Source of the DNA: Paenibacillus sp. Root444D2
GTDB lineage: Bacteria; Bacillota; Bacilli; Paenibacillales; NBRC-103111
Direction: 5' to 3'
DNA: 64,000 bases
Assembly (NCBI RefSeq): GCF_001426375.1
Contig: NZ_LMEO01000007.1
Coordinates: forward strand, 59,928 to 123,927
Shown here: in pieces, positions 9,043 to 18,145 of the stretch
Layout: each line of letters begins with the position of its first letter
Position numbering within the stretch: the stretch's first letter is position 1
The notes under the pieces: generated by a model
Database searches by the model: none
What the model saw: only the letters and a program-made list of their open reading frames with translations
Told to the model about the DNA's origin: nothing
Made by a program: the position numbers and the translations under genes

Positions 9043-11061
9043 ATGCACTTGAATTTGAAGCCCCGGAACCATCTTCCTAAGAAGATGAGACCAAACCGTC
9101 TGGGAGCGACGATTTCGCTTTTATTATTTATGATTTGCTTACCCATACTTTCTGTAGCTGGAATGGAACTTCTTGAACGCGGTTCTTTGCATGAAACGGC
9201 CCAATGGATAACATCTAACCAGTCACTTTTTCTATTAAATGTAGGGCTATCCTTCTGTTTATTAGCGTTGATTTATGCGGTTGTAGGATCATTAGCTATT
9301 TCCGGATCCATCGCAACCTTATTGCTTGGCCTTATGGCACTGATTTCTTATATGAAGGTGAAAATGATCGGGGAGCCCTTCTTCCCTTGGGATATTTTGC
9401 TGAATAAAGAAAGTATGGATATTGCTTCGCTCGTAACAGGGAAAGCCGCGCTTCTCCGAATCGGAGCTGTGATCATCGCGGTCATCTTTGTCTTTTTATT
9501 GAAATGGATACTCCCGCGCGTATCTTTTTCTATTATCAGTCGAATTGGTTTAGGGCTGTTCGCGCTCTATGCCTTATATGCATTTGCAATCAAAACACCG
9601 TTAGCTGGCAAAATTCTTGACCATTTGGGAGTAAACGAAATTGTGTGGAATCAGAAAGAGAACTATGCGAATAATGGACTAGCCCTGGCTTTCACCCTCA
9701 ATGTCAAAAATTCGATCGTTCAAAAGCCAGAAACGTATAGTGATCAAAGTATTGCGACCGTTGCAGCTAATCTCCAAGAGGTAGGCATGCAAAAAGCAGG
9801 AATGAAAAAGTCTGTAGATACTAATTCTCTGAATGGGAAGAAGCCGAACGTGATTTTCATTATGAGTGAGGCTTTCTGGGATCCGACTTTGTTAACGAAT
9901 GTGAAGTTCAGTGAAGATCCGGTACCCACCATCCACCGCTTGCAGAAGGAGTCGACATCCGGATACCTGCTGTCCCCCCAATTCGGTGGCGGTACCAGCA
10001 ATGTAGAATTCGAAGTGTTAACGGGGAACTCGATGAGCTTCCTGCCAGGGGGTTCCATTCCGTATCAACAATATATAACGAAACCTGTACCGAGCTTGGC
10101 GAGTTATTTTGCCGATCAGGGCTACAAAAGTATGGGAATTCACTCCTATGAAGGATGGTTTTGGAACCGTAATTCGGTGTATAAGGAGTTAGGCTTCCAA
10201 AGCTTTAAGAGCAGTGAACATTTCGTGAATCCGGAAATGAAGGGTTATTTTATCTCGGACGCCGAAGTGTCTAGGAGCATTATAAATGAAGTAGATAAAA
10301 CCGAGGATCCTATGTTTATGTACACAGTAACCATGGAAAACCATGGACCTTATGATGAACCTCGGTACGGAGAAAATCAGTTCAAAGCGCAAGGTGACTT
10401 GACGCCAGAAGCAAAATCGATTCTTGAGACCTACGCGCAGGGTGCACACGATGCGGATCAAAGCTTGCAAATGCTAATCGATCACTTCAAAGAATCGGAT
10501 GAACCGACGATGATCGTATTCTATGGGGACCATTTGCCGATGCTGGGATTAGATTATCAAGTATATAAAGAAGCAGGCTTCATCCAAAGCAGTAACGCGA
10601 ATGATTGGTCGCTGGAAGAAGTGAAGAAGATGCACAGCATTCCGCTTGTGACTTGGTCGAACTTCGATATGCCGAAGCAGGACATTCCACTGCTCAGCGA
10701 TTCTTTCCTTGGTGCCCACGTGCTGGATATGCTGCATATGGAAAAACCGGCTAATTTCAAGTTGAATGCCGAATTGGCGGCGCAAGTGCCAGGATTACTG
10801 AGTAATCTTGTTGTTGATGAGAACCAAGAACTTCATGCTGAAGTCCCCGAATCATCGAAAGTACTCCTTGATGACTACAGGAATGTTCAGTACGATTTAC
10901 TGTTCGGGAAACAGTACTTAGCTGAACATATCGATCATGACTATTTGACCAAAACCATTCAGGATAGCTATAACGCTGAGTTTAATGAAGGAAATGTTCC
11001 TCCGCAGGCTGCGGGAGTGAACAGCAATTCCCCGCCGGCTAAGCCGGTGAGCTCGCAGTAA
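9043..11061 (+). CDS. LTA synthase family phosphoglycerol transferase
   Basis: A 672-residue membrane enzyme with about five N-terminal transmembrane helices (residues 20-190) and a large extracellular sulfatase-fold domain from about residue 265. Family metal and catalytic positions are visible: IFIMSEAFWD, the GGGTSNVEFEVLTG segment carrying the likely nucleophile Thr, HSYEGWFWNR, and YGDHLP. LtaS-type enzymes move glycerophosphate from phosphatidylglycerol to lipoteichoic acid or related glycans. The GGGTSN form is that of the broad Paenibacillus/MdoB-like branch rather than classical LtaS, so it could be a primase-like or alternative transferase. The C-terminus has a Pro/Ser-rich tail. 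It is monocistronic with a terminator immediately downstream. Confidence 0.9.
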   Translation: MHLNLKPRNHLPKKMRPNRLGATISLLLFMICLPILSVAGMELLERGSLHETAQWITSNQSLFLLNVGLSFCLLALIYAVVGSLAISGSIATLLLGLMALISYMKVKMIGEPFFPWDILLNKESMDIASLVTGKAALLRIGAVIIAVIFVFLLKWILPRVSFSIISRIGLGLFALYALYAFAIKTPLAGKILDHLGVNEIVWNQKENYANNGLALAFTLNVKNSIVQKPETYSDQSIATVAANLQEVGMQKAGMKKSVDTNSLNGKKPNVIFIMSEAFWDPTLLTNVKFSEDPVPTIHRLQKESTSGYLLSPQFGGGTSNVEFEVLTGNSMSFLPGGSIPYQQYITKPVPSLASYFADQGYKSMGIHSYEGWFWNRNSVYKELGFQSFKSSEHFVNPEMKGYFISDAEVSRSIINEVDKTEDPMFMYTVTMENHGPYDEPRYGENQFKAQGDLTPEAKSILETYAQGAHDADQSLQMLIDHFKESDEPTMIVFYGDHLPMLGLDYQVYKEAGFIQSSNANDWSLEEVKKMHSIPLVTWSNFDMPKQDIPLLSDSFLGAHVLDMLHMEKPANFKLNAELAAQVPGLLSNLVVDENQELHAEVPESSKVLLDDYRNVQYDLLFGKQYLAEHIDHDYLTKTIQDSYNAEFNEGNVPPQAAGVNSNSPPAKPVSSQ

Positions 11062-11064
11062 GAG

Positions 11065-11110
11065 AAGTCCCTGTTTTGTTGCTTTGAGCGACGAGACGGG
11101 GACTTTTTCG
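11065..11110 (+). terminator. Rho-independent terminator of LTA-synthase-like gene
   Basis: AAGTCCCTGT (11065-11074) pairs with ACGGGGACTT (11096-11105), one G-U, followed by TTTCG within a T-rich stretch, directly after the stop codon. Confidence 0.8.
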
Positions 11111-11162
11111 TTTTTGGTGGTGTTGGGGAAAAAGCGAGACAAAGAGATAAAGAGAGAGGATT

Positions 11163-11662
11163 GCATGTTAGGTGACCTGGAAGGATGTTTTTCATCGTTA
11201 CGTGGCGGGGAAAGAGACGAAGCAGCATTTTAACGATGATAAACATGCTTAAGGAAGCGAAATCGGGGTGGATTGGCATGTGAGGTGAGCTGGAAGGATG
11301 TTTTTCATCGTTACGTGGTGGGAATAGAGGTGAAGCAGCACTTTAACGATGATAAACGTGCTTAAGGAAGCGAAATCGGGGTAGATTGGCATGTGAGGTG
11401 ACCTGGAAGGATGTTTTTCATCGTTACGTGGCGGGAAAAGAGACGAAGCAGCATTTTAACGATGATAAACATCCTTAAGAAAGCGAAATCGGGGTGGATT
11501 GGCATGTGAGGTGAGCTGGAATGATGTTTTTCATCGTTACGTGGCGGAAAAAGAGGTGAAGCAGCACTTTAACGATGATAAACATGCTTAATTAAACGGA
11601 ATCAGGGTTGGGTCCATGTGTGAAATGATCTGGAAGGATGTTTTTCATCGTTACGTGGTGGC
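11163..11662. repeat. 113-bp tandem repeat array, four full copies and one partial
   Basis: Units begin at 11163, 11276, 11389, 11502 and about 11614, a period of 113 bp (the last step 112). Copies are about 90-95% alike. Each unit contains an 18-base word GATGTTTTTCATCGTTAC and, about 47 bp later, its near reverse complement TAACGATGATAAACATGC, so each unit can form a long-armed hairpin. It fills most of the gap between the LTA-synthase-like gene and the ABC exporter; no coding sequence is credible here. Confidence 0.92.
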
Positions 11663-11789
11663 ACCATCTGCGATAAAAAATAATCATTGCCATGGTTAGG
11701 GTAACTTTGGTAATATAGACTTCCGTCTCTACGCGGCGGCTGCAAAAAAAGCTAGTTGATAAGGATCAAAACAGCTCAGGAGGTGTTTT

Positions 11790-12566
11790 ATGCTTTTCGC
11801 GGTTTTGGCGCGCAAGGCGTATGCGAGGAATTTGCAGTATCGCGGTTCGCATCTGCTGCACAATGCAGTGAGTGCGGTGTTTGGCTTCATTTATGCTAGC
11901 ATCTGGACTGGTTTAGGGAGCGACTCGTCACTCGGCGAGTACGGGGCGAAAGGGATTGTAGGTTATATTGCTTTTAACCAAGCGATCCTTTGGATTACGC
12001 AGTTCACAACGAATGGACTCGGGCTCGAGCAATCGGTGCGCACCGGGCAAATTGCGGTCGATCTCATGCGGCCGGTACACTTATTCTATCAGGCGATGAG
12101 CCGGGAATGGGGCCAGGTATATTATCAGTTTCTTTATAAATTCATCCCGATTTATGCCCTCTACTACTTCATTTTCTCCTTACAGCTTCCACATCACGCT
12201 TCGGTTTATGGCTGGACAGCGATTGCGCTCGTCTTAGCGGCATATATCTCCATTTGCACGAATTATTTGATAGGGGTTGCAGCTTTGTGGACCACTGAGT
12301 CACGTTGGTTTTATTGGGTCAATTATTCCTTCAGTACGCTGCTCTCCGGCTTTTTCATTCCTCTAGAATGGTTGCCAGGTTGGCTCCGCACGATTAGCTT
12401 TTACACACCATATCCCTATCTACTCTATTACCCAACTCGTATCTACATGCAGCTTGAACAAGGAACTGTTGTGCTCGGCGCTCTTTTTTGGAGCATCGGG
12501 TTTACTTGTGTCTGTCTGGCGGTTACGCAGGGGGTACGCAGAAAGCTGGAGGTGCAGGGCGGATGA
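11790..12566 (+). CDS. ABC-2 type exporter permease, first subunit
   Basis: A 258-residue protein with six hydrophobic segments, of the ABC-2/DUF990 type permease family (MLFAVLARKAYARNLQYRGSHLLHNAVSAVFGFIYASIW; ...FFIPLEWLPGWLRTISFYTPYPYLLYYPTRIY). It begins after an AGGAGGTG site. The final codons overlap the start of the second permease. With the second permease and ATPase downstream it should form an exporter of the heterodimeric permease type found widely in Paenibacillus and actinobacteria; the cargo is unknown. Confidence 0.88.
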   Translation: MLFAVLARKAYARNLQYRGSHLLHNAVSAVFGFIYASIWTGLGSDSSLGEYGAKGIVGYIAFNQAILWITQFTTNGLGLEQSVRTGQIAVDLMRPVHLFYQAMSREWGQVYYQFLYKFIPIYALYYFIFSLQLPHHASVYGWTAIALVLAAYISICTNYLIGVAALWTTESRWFYWVNYSFSTLLSGFFIPLEWLPGWLRTISFYTPYPYLLYYPTRIYMQLEQGTVVLGALFWSIGFTCVCLAVTQGVRRKLEVQGG

Positions 12567-13354
12567 TGTCAGTGAGGCTCTATATGCTGCTGATCAAGGC
12601 GAGCTTGCGAAGCCGAATGCAGTATAAGTTTAATTTCTTTTTTTCGACCGTGATGGCTTCTTTTGTACATATCTCAGAATTTCTGATGGTGGCGCTTGTG
12701 ATGATGCGTTTTGGCAATATCAAAGGCTGGACCCTTTATGAGGTGTGCTATCTGTATGGGGTCATGATGATATCCAAAGCGATTTATCGCACGCTGGCTT
12801 CCGATGTGCATCATCTAGAGAAATATCTCGTTTCTGGTGATCTGGATGCGCTGCTCACACGGCCTGTTCCCGTGCTGCTGGCGCTGATGACACAAAACGC
12901 TCGTCTCTTATTTGCTGAAGTAGGGCAGGGCATCATCTTACTTTTTATTGCTATGAAAGCCTTAATGGCTAATGGGCAAATCGGATGGTCAGCCGTACCT
13001 TTAACGGTGTTAATTATCATAACAGGTGCCATTATTTTATTCGCCATTGGCTTAGCAACTGCGGCTGCCGGCTTCTGGTTGACACGGATCGAATCCTTGC
13101 AAAATATGACCGAAGACGCTTCCCAAACCGCGGCGCGCTATCCGCTTTCCTTGTATCCTAAGTGGCTGCAGGGTGCGCTATTGGTACTGGTTCCAGTAGG
13201 ATTCGTCAATTACATACCTACCTTATATTTACTGAGACATCAAGGCGGTATCTGGATGCTCCTAGGAACCATTGCTGTTTCATTCGCTGCGCTCTGGCTG
13301 GCTATGCGCTTCTGGAAGCTAGGATTATCTCGCTATCAAAGCACAGGAAGTTAA
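12563..13354 (+). CDS. ABC-2 type exporter permease, second subunit
   Basis: Starting at the ATG at 12563, which overlaps the preceding stop (ATGATG), the protein is 263 residues (MMSVRLYMLLIKASLRSRMQYKFNFF). It has six hydrophobic segments and the family ABC-2/DUF990 marks YLVSGDLDALLTRPVPVLLA and SLYPKWLQGALLVLVPVGFVNYIPTLYLL. Frame upstream of 12563 is open but overlaps the first permease by 75 bases and lacks a ribosome binding site. It is translationally coupled to the first permease and would pair with it. Confidence 0.88.
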   Translation: MMSVRLYMLLIKASLRSRMQYKFNFFFSTVMASFVHISEFLMVALVMMRFGNIKGWTLYEVCYLYGVMMISKAIYRTLASDVHHLEKYLVSGDLDALLTRPVPVLLALMTQNARLLFAEVGQGIILLFIAMKALMANGQIGWSAVPLTVLIIITGAIILFAIGLATAAAGFWLTRIESLQNMTEDASQTAARYPLSLYPKWLQGALLVLVPVGFVNYIPTLYLLRHQGGIWMLLGTIAVSFAALWLAMRFWKLGLSRYQSTGS

Positions 13355-13388
13355 TCGAGGGTTTCATACAAGGAGGGATCATAAAAAC

Positions 13389-14360
13389 ATGATAACCGTA
13401 ACGAATTTGCGCAAAACCTTTCAAACTCCGATAGTCAAAGAAGGTAAGTTCTCAGGTATTCGAACTTTGTTCTCACGAGCCTATAAAGAAAAGGAAGCGG
13501 TACGCGATGTAAGCTTCGAGATTGAATCTGGCGAGTTCGTCGGGTATATTGGACCTAATGGAGCGGGAAAGTCGACGACGATCAAAATGCTCACCGGCAT
13601 TCTTCACCCAACCTCCGGCGAGGTGTTGATTCACGGCTATAGTCCTCAGAAGCATCGAAGGCGAGTCGTAAGGCAGCTTGGCGTTGTATTCGGTCAGCGC
13701 AGCCAGCTGTGGTGGGATCTGCCGGTGAAGGACTCTTATGAGATCCTTACGGCGATGTATCGGGTGGAGGAAAGCACAGCCCGCCGCAGGTTAGGCGAAT
13801 TGACTGAACTTCTTGAACTGAAAGAGCTGATGGATACGCCTGTCCGGAAGCTGTCCCTTGGTCAGCGGATGCGAGCAGATTTGGCGGCTTCGATGCTGCA
13901 TGATCCGGATATTTTGTTTCTGGATGAGCCGACCATCGGGTTGGATGTTGTCGCCAAGCGAAACATTCGCGGCTTTCTTCAGACCTTAAATCGGGATTTC
14001 GGTAAGACGATTCTGCTGACTACGCATGATATGGATGATATCGAACAATTGTGTAAACGAGTCATCGTGATCAATCATGGGCAAATTGGCTATGACGGGT
14101 CGATCGATGAGCTGCGGGATCGTATTGGCTTACCAACGATGATGAAGGTCACTTATCGAGGTGAAATCCAAGTTCCTGCGAGCTGGGAACTTCCGTTTCG
14201 CGTGTTGGAGCAAGAAGCGAATAGTCTCACAATCGCTTGCAACCGCCAGGAGCTGAAAGCGATGGAAGTCCTGCGTATCGTCAGCAGCTGGGGCGATATG
14301 GATGATGTGCACATGGAAGAGCCTGAGTTTGAAGAGGTAATTCATGGTGTATATAAATAG
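13389..14360 (+). CDS. ABC exporter ATP-binding protein
   Basis: A 323-residue ATPase that drives the two preceding permeases. Visible motifs are Walker A GPNGAGKST, the Q-loop VFGQRSQLWWDLPV, signature LSLGQRMR, Walker B ILFLDEP and the H-loop TTHDMDD. The N-terminal insert FKTP...KEGKFSGIRTLFSRAYKEKEAV is typical of the daunorubicin/DUF990-type ATPases. After the ATPase core is an extra C-terminal domain of about 90 residues. The start follows an AGGAGG site. The next gene, helD, starts 21 bases later, so the four may be cotranscribed. Confidence 0.92.
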   Translation: MITVTNLRKTFQTPIVKEGKFSGIRTLFSRAYKEKEAVRDVSFEIESGEFVGYIGPNGAGKSTTIKMLTGILHPTSGEVLIHGYSPQKHRRRVVRQLGVVFGQRSQLWWDLPVKDSYEILTAMYRVEESTARRRLGELTELLELKELMDTPVRKLSLGQRMRADLAASMLHDPDILFLDEPTIGLDVVAKRNIRGFLQTLNRDFGKTILLTTHDMDDIEQLCKRVIVINHGQIGYDGSIDELRDRIGLPTMMKVTYRGEIQVPASWELPFRVLEQEANSLTIACNRQELKAMEVLRIVSSWGDMDDVHMEEPEFEEVIHGVYK

Positions 14361-14381
14361 ATAGAAATGGAGTGAGACCGT

Positions 14382-16679
14382 ATGCCTATAGAGAACGAAG
14401 AACGGGAGAGGGAGACGCAGCGCGTTGCCTCTGTACGTGCTAATATACAGCAGCGAATTGAAGAGCTGCGCCAAACGGTGGATGAGCGACGATCGGAAGC
14501 AACAGCGATTGGCCGCAGCTTCTGGGATGATATCTCGGTCAATGCAGATAATGCGGATGATTTGATTGAGACGGCAGCGAGTATGGCCCAGCAGGAGCAT
14601 GTGCTGCAGGGTCAAGAACGCAGCTATCGCTTGGCGCAGGATGCGCTGCGTAAGCTCCAGCGTGTTGTCGATGCTCCGTATTTCAGCCGCATTGATTTCA
14701 AGGAGAACGGGGAGCAAGGGCGCGAGAAGATTTACATCGGATTGACATCTTTTATTGATGCGAAGACAGATGAAATTCTTATCTATGACTGGCGCGCGCC
14801 AATTGCTAGCCTGTTCTATGACTATCCGCCGGGCCCGGCGACGTATCGGACACCTGAGATGGATGTCAGCGGCGAGCTGATGCTCAAGCGGCAGTACATC
14901 ATTAAAGCCGGCGTGCTGCAGGATGTGTTCGATACGGGGATCTCCATCGGTGACGAGATGCTTCAGCAGATGCTAAGCCGCAGCGCCGACGAGAAAATGC
15001 ATAGCATCGTTACGACGATCCAGCGCGAGCAGAACCAGATCATCCGCGATGATCGGCACAAGGTGCTCGTCGTGCAGGGGGCGGCCGGCAGCGGTAAAAC
15101 CTCCGTTGCGCTGCAGCGCATCGCGTATCTGCTCTACAAATATCGGACGACGCTAAGCGCCGACAACATGATTTTGTTCTCGCCGAACTCACTGTTCAGC
15201 GACTACGTCTCTCACGTACTGCCGGAGCTAGGCGAAGCTACCATGCAGCAGACGACATTCCAAGACTATTTAACACATAAATTAAGCGACACGGGTCTGA
15301 CGCTGGAAGATCCCTACGATCAATTGGAGTTCATCCTTACGGGGACGGATCAAGACCCCTCCTACACAGCGCGGCTGCAAAGCATTCATTATAAAACGTC
15401 CGCTGCTTTCCTCAATGTCATTGAGGCTTACGGGGAGAAGCTGAAAACTGGCGGTATTCGTTTCCAAGATTTATCAGTAGGTAAGAAAGTATTGATTACT
15501 GCCGCTGAGCTTAGCGAACGATTTTACAGCAAATCCTCGATTCTTGCTCTAGGTGAACGGATGGAACAATTATCGGAGTGGATGCTGGAGAAGCTGGATG
15601 AGTTTCAAGCCGATGTCCAGAAGAGGTTTTATCGTAAAATGGTGCGGGAGCCGAAATATTTGGGCACCGAGCCAGAGATGAAAAAGATGAGCAAGGTCAA
15701 AGCGCATAAAGCGATTGCTCCACTTAGGGAGAAGGCGCGCAAGCTCGCTTATGTGGACGTGCTGGGGATGTACCAAGATCTTTATACAAATAGTGAGCTG
15801 CATCAAGAGCTTATGCACCATTCGGAGCAGCGTCTACCCGCAGCTTGGGATACGATCAGCACGTTCACGGCCGATGCGCTAGCTAGGGGAATGCTGCATT
15901 ACGAAGATGCGACACCTCTTGTCTATTTGAAGGGCCTTGTTGAGGGCCAACTGCGCGTAGGGACCATTCGGTATTGTCTCGTGGATGAGGCGCAGGATTA
16001 CTCGCCATTTCACTATGCGTACTTGAAGAAGCTGTTCCCGCGTGCTCGGTTCACCCTGCTCGGGGACTGGAATCAAGGGATCTTCACGCATGCTAACGCG
16101 AGCAGTACGGATGGCGAGGGGCAAACGAGCGAGTACAGCTCCATTAGCGAGCTAATGAAGGAAGACGAGACGGAGACCATCCGCCTCGTCAAGAGCTACC
16201 GCTCGACGCGCGAAATCGTCGATTTCGCTAGTCGCGTGCTGCCTGGCGGCGAGCCGATCGAGCCGTTCAGCCGCAGCGGCGAGGCGCCGCGTGTTCTGCG
16301 CGCGGCGGACGATGGCCGCCTCAGCCGCCTCGTGGCTGAGGCGGCAATAGCTAGGCGCGACGGCGGCGCAAGCTCCGTCGCGATCATTTGCAAGACCGAG
16401 CGCGAGACGCGGGGCGCGCACGCCAGCCTGAAGCCGCTGCTGCCGGGACTCGCGCGGATCACCAAAGAGACGCTGCACTATGAGGCAGGCGTCATGATCC
16501 TACCGGCGTACCTCGCCAAAGGGCTCGAGTTCGACGCCGTTATTCTCTACGATGCCGGGGCGGCTGTCTACGCGGAGGCGAAGGAACGCAAGCTGTTTTA
16601 CACCGCTTGCACCCGTGCCCTTCATCACTTAGACGTGTTCTATCTAGGTGAATTAACACCTTTTCTTTTGAACAAATAG
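14382..16679 (+). CDS. helD: RNA polymerase recycling helicase HelD
   Basis: A 765-residue superfamily 1 helicase-like protein close in length to B. subtilis HelD (774). HelD removes stalled RNA polymerase from DNA using ATP. Visible features: a coiled-coil N-terminal arm (residues 1-100), the HelD-typical IYDWRAPIASLFYDY, Walker A GAAGSGKTSVAL near residue 233, Walker B VDEAQDYSPFHY, SYRSTREIVDF, and a final GLEFDAVILYDA box. The stretch from 16200 to 16500 is markedly more GC-rich than the rest, though the frame is intact. A tandem position after an ABC exporter is unusual but probably chance. Confidence 0.93.
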   Translation: MPIENEERERETQRVASVRANIQQRIEELRQTVDERRSEATAIGRSFWDDISVNADNADDLIETAASMAQQEHVLQGQERSYRLAQDALRKLQRVVDAPYFSRIDFKENGEQGREKIYIGLTSFIDAKTDEILIYDWRAPIASLFYDYPPGPATYRTPEMDVSGELMLKRQYIIKAGVLQDVFDTGISIGDEMLQQMLSRSADEKMHSIVTTIQREQNQIIRDDRHKVLVVQGAAGSGKTSVALQRIAYLLYKYRTTLSADNMILFSPNSLFSDYVSHVLPELGEATMQQTTFQDYLTHKLSDTGLTLEDPYDQLEFILTGTDQDPSYTARLQSIHYKTSAAFLNVIEAYGEKLKTGGIRFQDLSVGKKVLITAAELSERFYSKSSILALGERMEQLSEWMLEKLDEFQADVQKRFYRKMVREPKYLGTEPEMKKMSKVKAHKAIAPLREKARKLAYVDVLGMYQDLYTNSELHQELMHHSEQRLPAAWDTISTFTADALARGMLHYEDATPLVYLKGLVEGQLRVGTIRYCLVDEAQDYSPFHYAYLKKLFPRARFTLLGDWNQGIFTHANASSTDGEGQTSEYSSISELMKEDETETIRLVKSYRSTREIVDFASRVLPGGEPIEPFSRSGEAPRVLRAADDGRLSRLVAEAAIARRDGGASSVAIICKTERETRGAHASLKPLLPGLARITKETLHYEAGVMILPAYLAKGLEFDAVILYDAGAAVYAEAKERKLFYTACTRALHHLDVFYLGELTPFLLNK

Positions 16680-16771
16680 ACATACGTCCATACCTATCTG
16701 CCCTGCCCGACATAGGATATCTCGAACAACAACAAAGAAAAGGTTCTTGCAGGCAGAAGGGAGGAATAGCC

Positions 16772-16855
16772 ATGTCAGGCGTTGGATATTCTAGCACAGC
16801 TATCGTATTGGTACTGTACATTCTGTTGGTCATCATTCTTGCAACATTCTATTAA
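16772..16855 (+). CDS. YjcZ-like sporulation mini-protein
   Basis: A 27-residue reading frame starting at an ATG preceded by GGGAGGAAT, encoding MSGVGYSSTAIVLVLYILLV plus IILATFY. It has a glycine/tyrosine N-terminus and a single C-terminal hydrophobic helix. This is the layout of the YjcZ family of short sporulation-associated peptides common in Bacillus and Paenibacillus. It ends just before a very strong terminator, which supports a real small gene. The specific role is not known. Confidence 0.78.
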   Translation: MSGVGYSSTAIVLVLYILLVIILATFY

Positions 16856-16865
16856 AATAGGATGC

Positions 16866-16905
16866 AGAAAGCCGCCCTCCGATTGATCGGAGGGCGGCTT
16901 TCTTA
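16866..16905 (+). terminator. Strong Rho-independent terminator
   Basis: AGAAAGCCGCCCTCCGAT pairs with ATCGGAGGGCGGCTTTCT around a short loop; an almost perfect 18-bp stem. On the plus strand it ends in TTTCTTAATAAA. Confidence 0.9.
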
Positions 16906-16995
16906 ATAAATATGAATTTAAATCGGGATCAATCATCAACTATACTCTGAGTAATGAGGTAGCTAATGAATGAATCCTGTTCGCGGTTGAATGAT

Positions 16996-17178
16996 GGTGT
17001 ATAAAGTGCAACAATTGCTACCTAAATCTCGCCTTTTTCCCTTCGTTGTTGCATAATGTACAACAATTCGGTCCTATATCGGCCATTTCGTAACAAATGG
17101 GCTCAAAATCTTGTACAAACTGCAACTTCAAGTTGCTAATCAGCCTATGGGCGAGCAAATTGTTGTATAAACTACAAC
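16996..17178. repeat. Palindrome array, GTTGYA-N5-TRCAAC family, locus 1
   Basis: Four 17-bp modules begin at 16996 (variant GGTGTA), 17048, 17110 (variant CTTGTA) and 17162, giving spacing of 52, 62 and 52 bp. The middle stretch (17080-17105, GGCCATTTCGTAACAAATGG) is also found inverted at the 42.4-kb locus. There is no convincing gene in 16906-17290. Confidence 0.88.
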
Positions 17179-17290
17179 TTTGGTAACTACTATAGTCCAT
17201 TTGCCCTCACGAAAGCTGAATGACTCTAAAATCGAATGTTGGAGTTTTGTAGGACAACGCAAACCGTTTTTCTTATTTTAGACCTCATGA

Positions 17291-17941
17291 CTAATCAACT
17301 TTTTGATTTCCCCAAGTCTCGCTGAATATTAGATTATTCAGACTCCTGCGCTTTTCCCAATTGGCTGTCTCCAAAATGGGCTTCTCTGGATAATTTTCTG
17401 TGAATCCAATGGATAGCAATGCTACTGGATCAATATGAGGAGGTATCCCAAGGATATCCCGCACATCATTTTTCTTATAGAAGCTTACCCAGCCCATCGC
17501 TAATCCCTCTGCGCATGCCGCTAGCCACATGTTTTGAATCGCGCAAGCAACGGACATGATATCGGTTTCTGGTATCGAATTTCTTCCTAGCACATGAGAG
17601 CCGCCGCGTGTTGGATCACAAGTAACGCAAATCGTAATTGGTGCCTGCTTAATCCCTTCGATCTTGAGATTTAGAAATTCATCTTGACGTGTATCTTCAT
17701 AATGAATGGCCAAAGCTCGTCTCTCTTTATCTGCTGCCCAAGCCAAACGCTCTTTCACTTTTTCCGTAGAAATGATTATAAAATTCCAGGGTTGCATAAA
17801 TCCAACGGAAGGACCATGGTGCGCTGCATTTAGCAATTTCATTATTGTTTCTTCTGGGATAGGATCCGATAAAAATGTTCGTACATCCCGTCTTGTATAA
17901 ATGCTCTTGTACAAGCCGTCCTTTTCTTCTTCACTAAACAT
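17291..17941 (-). CDS. bluB: 5,6-dimethylbenzimidazole synthase BluB
   Basis: A 216-residue nitroreductase-fold protein that splits reduced FMN to make 5,6-dimethylbenzimidazole, the lower ligand of vitamin B12. BluB-typical features are the N-terminal IYTRRDVRTFLSDP FMN-phosphate-binding motif, the HHGPSVGFMQPWNFI segment, and GLAMGWVSFY. The start at 17941 follows GAGGTAAAGG. No other cobalamin genes are nearby and no cobalamin riboswitch was recognised upstream. The organism may use imported cobamides or have its pathway elsewhere. Confidence 0.92.
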   Translation of the reverse strand: MFSEEEKDGLYKSIYTRRDVRTFLSDPIPEETIMKLLNAAHHGPSVGFMQPWNFIIISTEKVKERLAWAADKERRALAIHYEDTRQDEFLNLKIEGIKQAPITICVTCDPTRGGSHVLGRNSIPETDIMSVACAIQNMWLAACAEGLAMGWVSFYKKNDVRDILGIPPHIDPVALLSIGFTENYPEKPILETANWEKRRSLNNLIFSETWGNQKVD

Positions 17942-18145
17942 ACCTTTACCTCACCCCTTCACCAAGCTCACGTACGATGTAATTATTCATTAAATTTACA
18001 CCCTCTCTTCTCTTTTTGCAATCGATGGAAGACCTAATTTCGATAGGTGCCTAAATCTAATTTGTCGCACCGCATAAATCCACTTGAATTGGAAATCTTA
18101 ACTTATAAAAAGTTTCCACCTACTACCAATGCGGGAGATTAGCTT

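Noticed and set aside
10918..11279. Open frames across the end of the LTA-synthase-like gene and the first repeat units
   Set aside because: They are antisense to the gene and run into the tandem array; no initiation signal.
11163..11662. Possible CRISPR array
   Set aside because: The whole 113-bp unit is repeated, including what would be spacers; no cas genes in the window.
16152..16478. Antisense frames in the GC-rich 3' part of helD
   Set aside because: Same cause; helD frame carries helicase motifs throughout.
17942..18145. Cobalamin riboswitch before bluB or sigma-G promoter before the ger operon
   Set aside because: No B12-box-like sequence and no GNATR/CATnnTA pair with correct spacing could be recognised.
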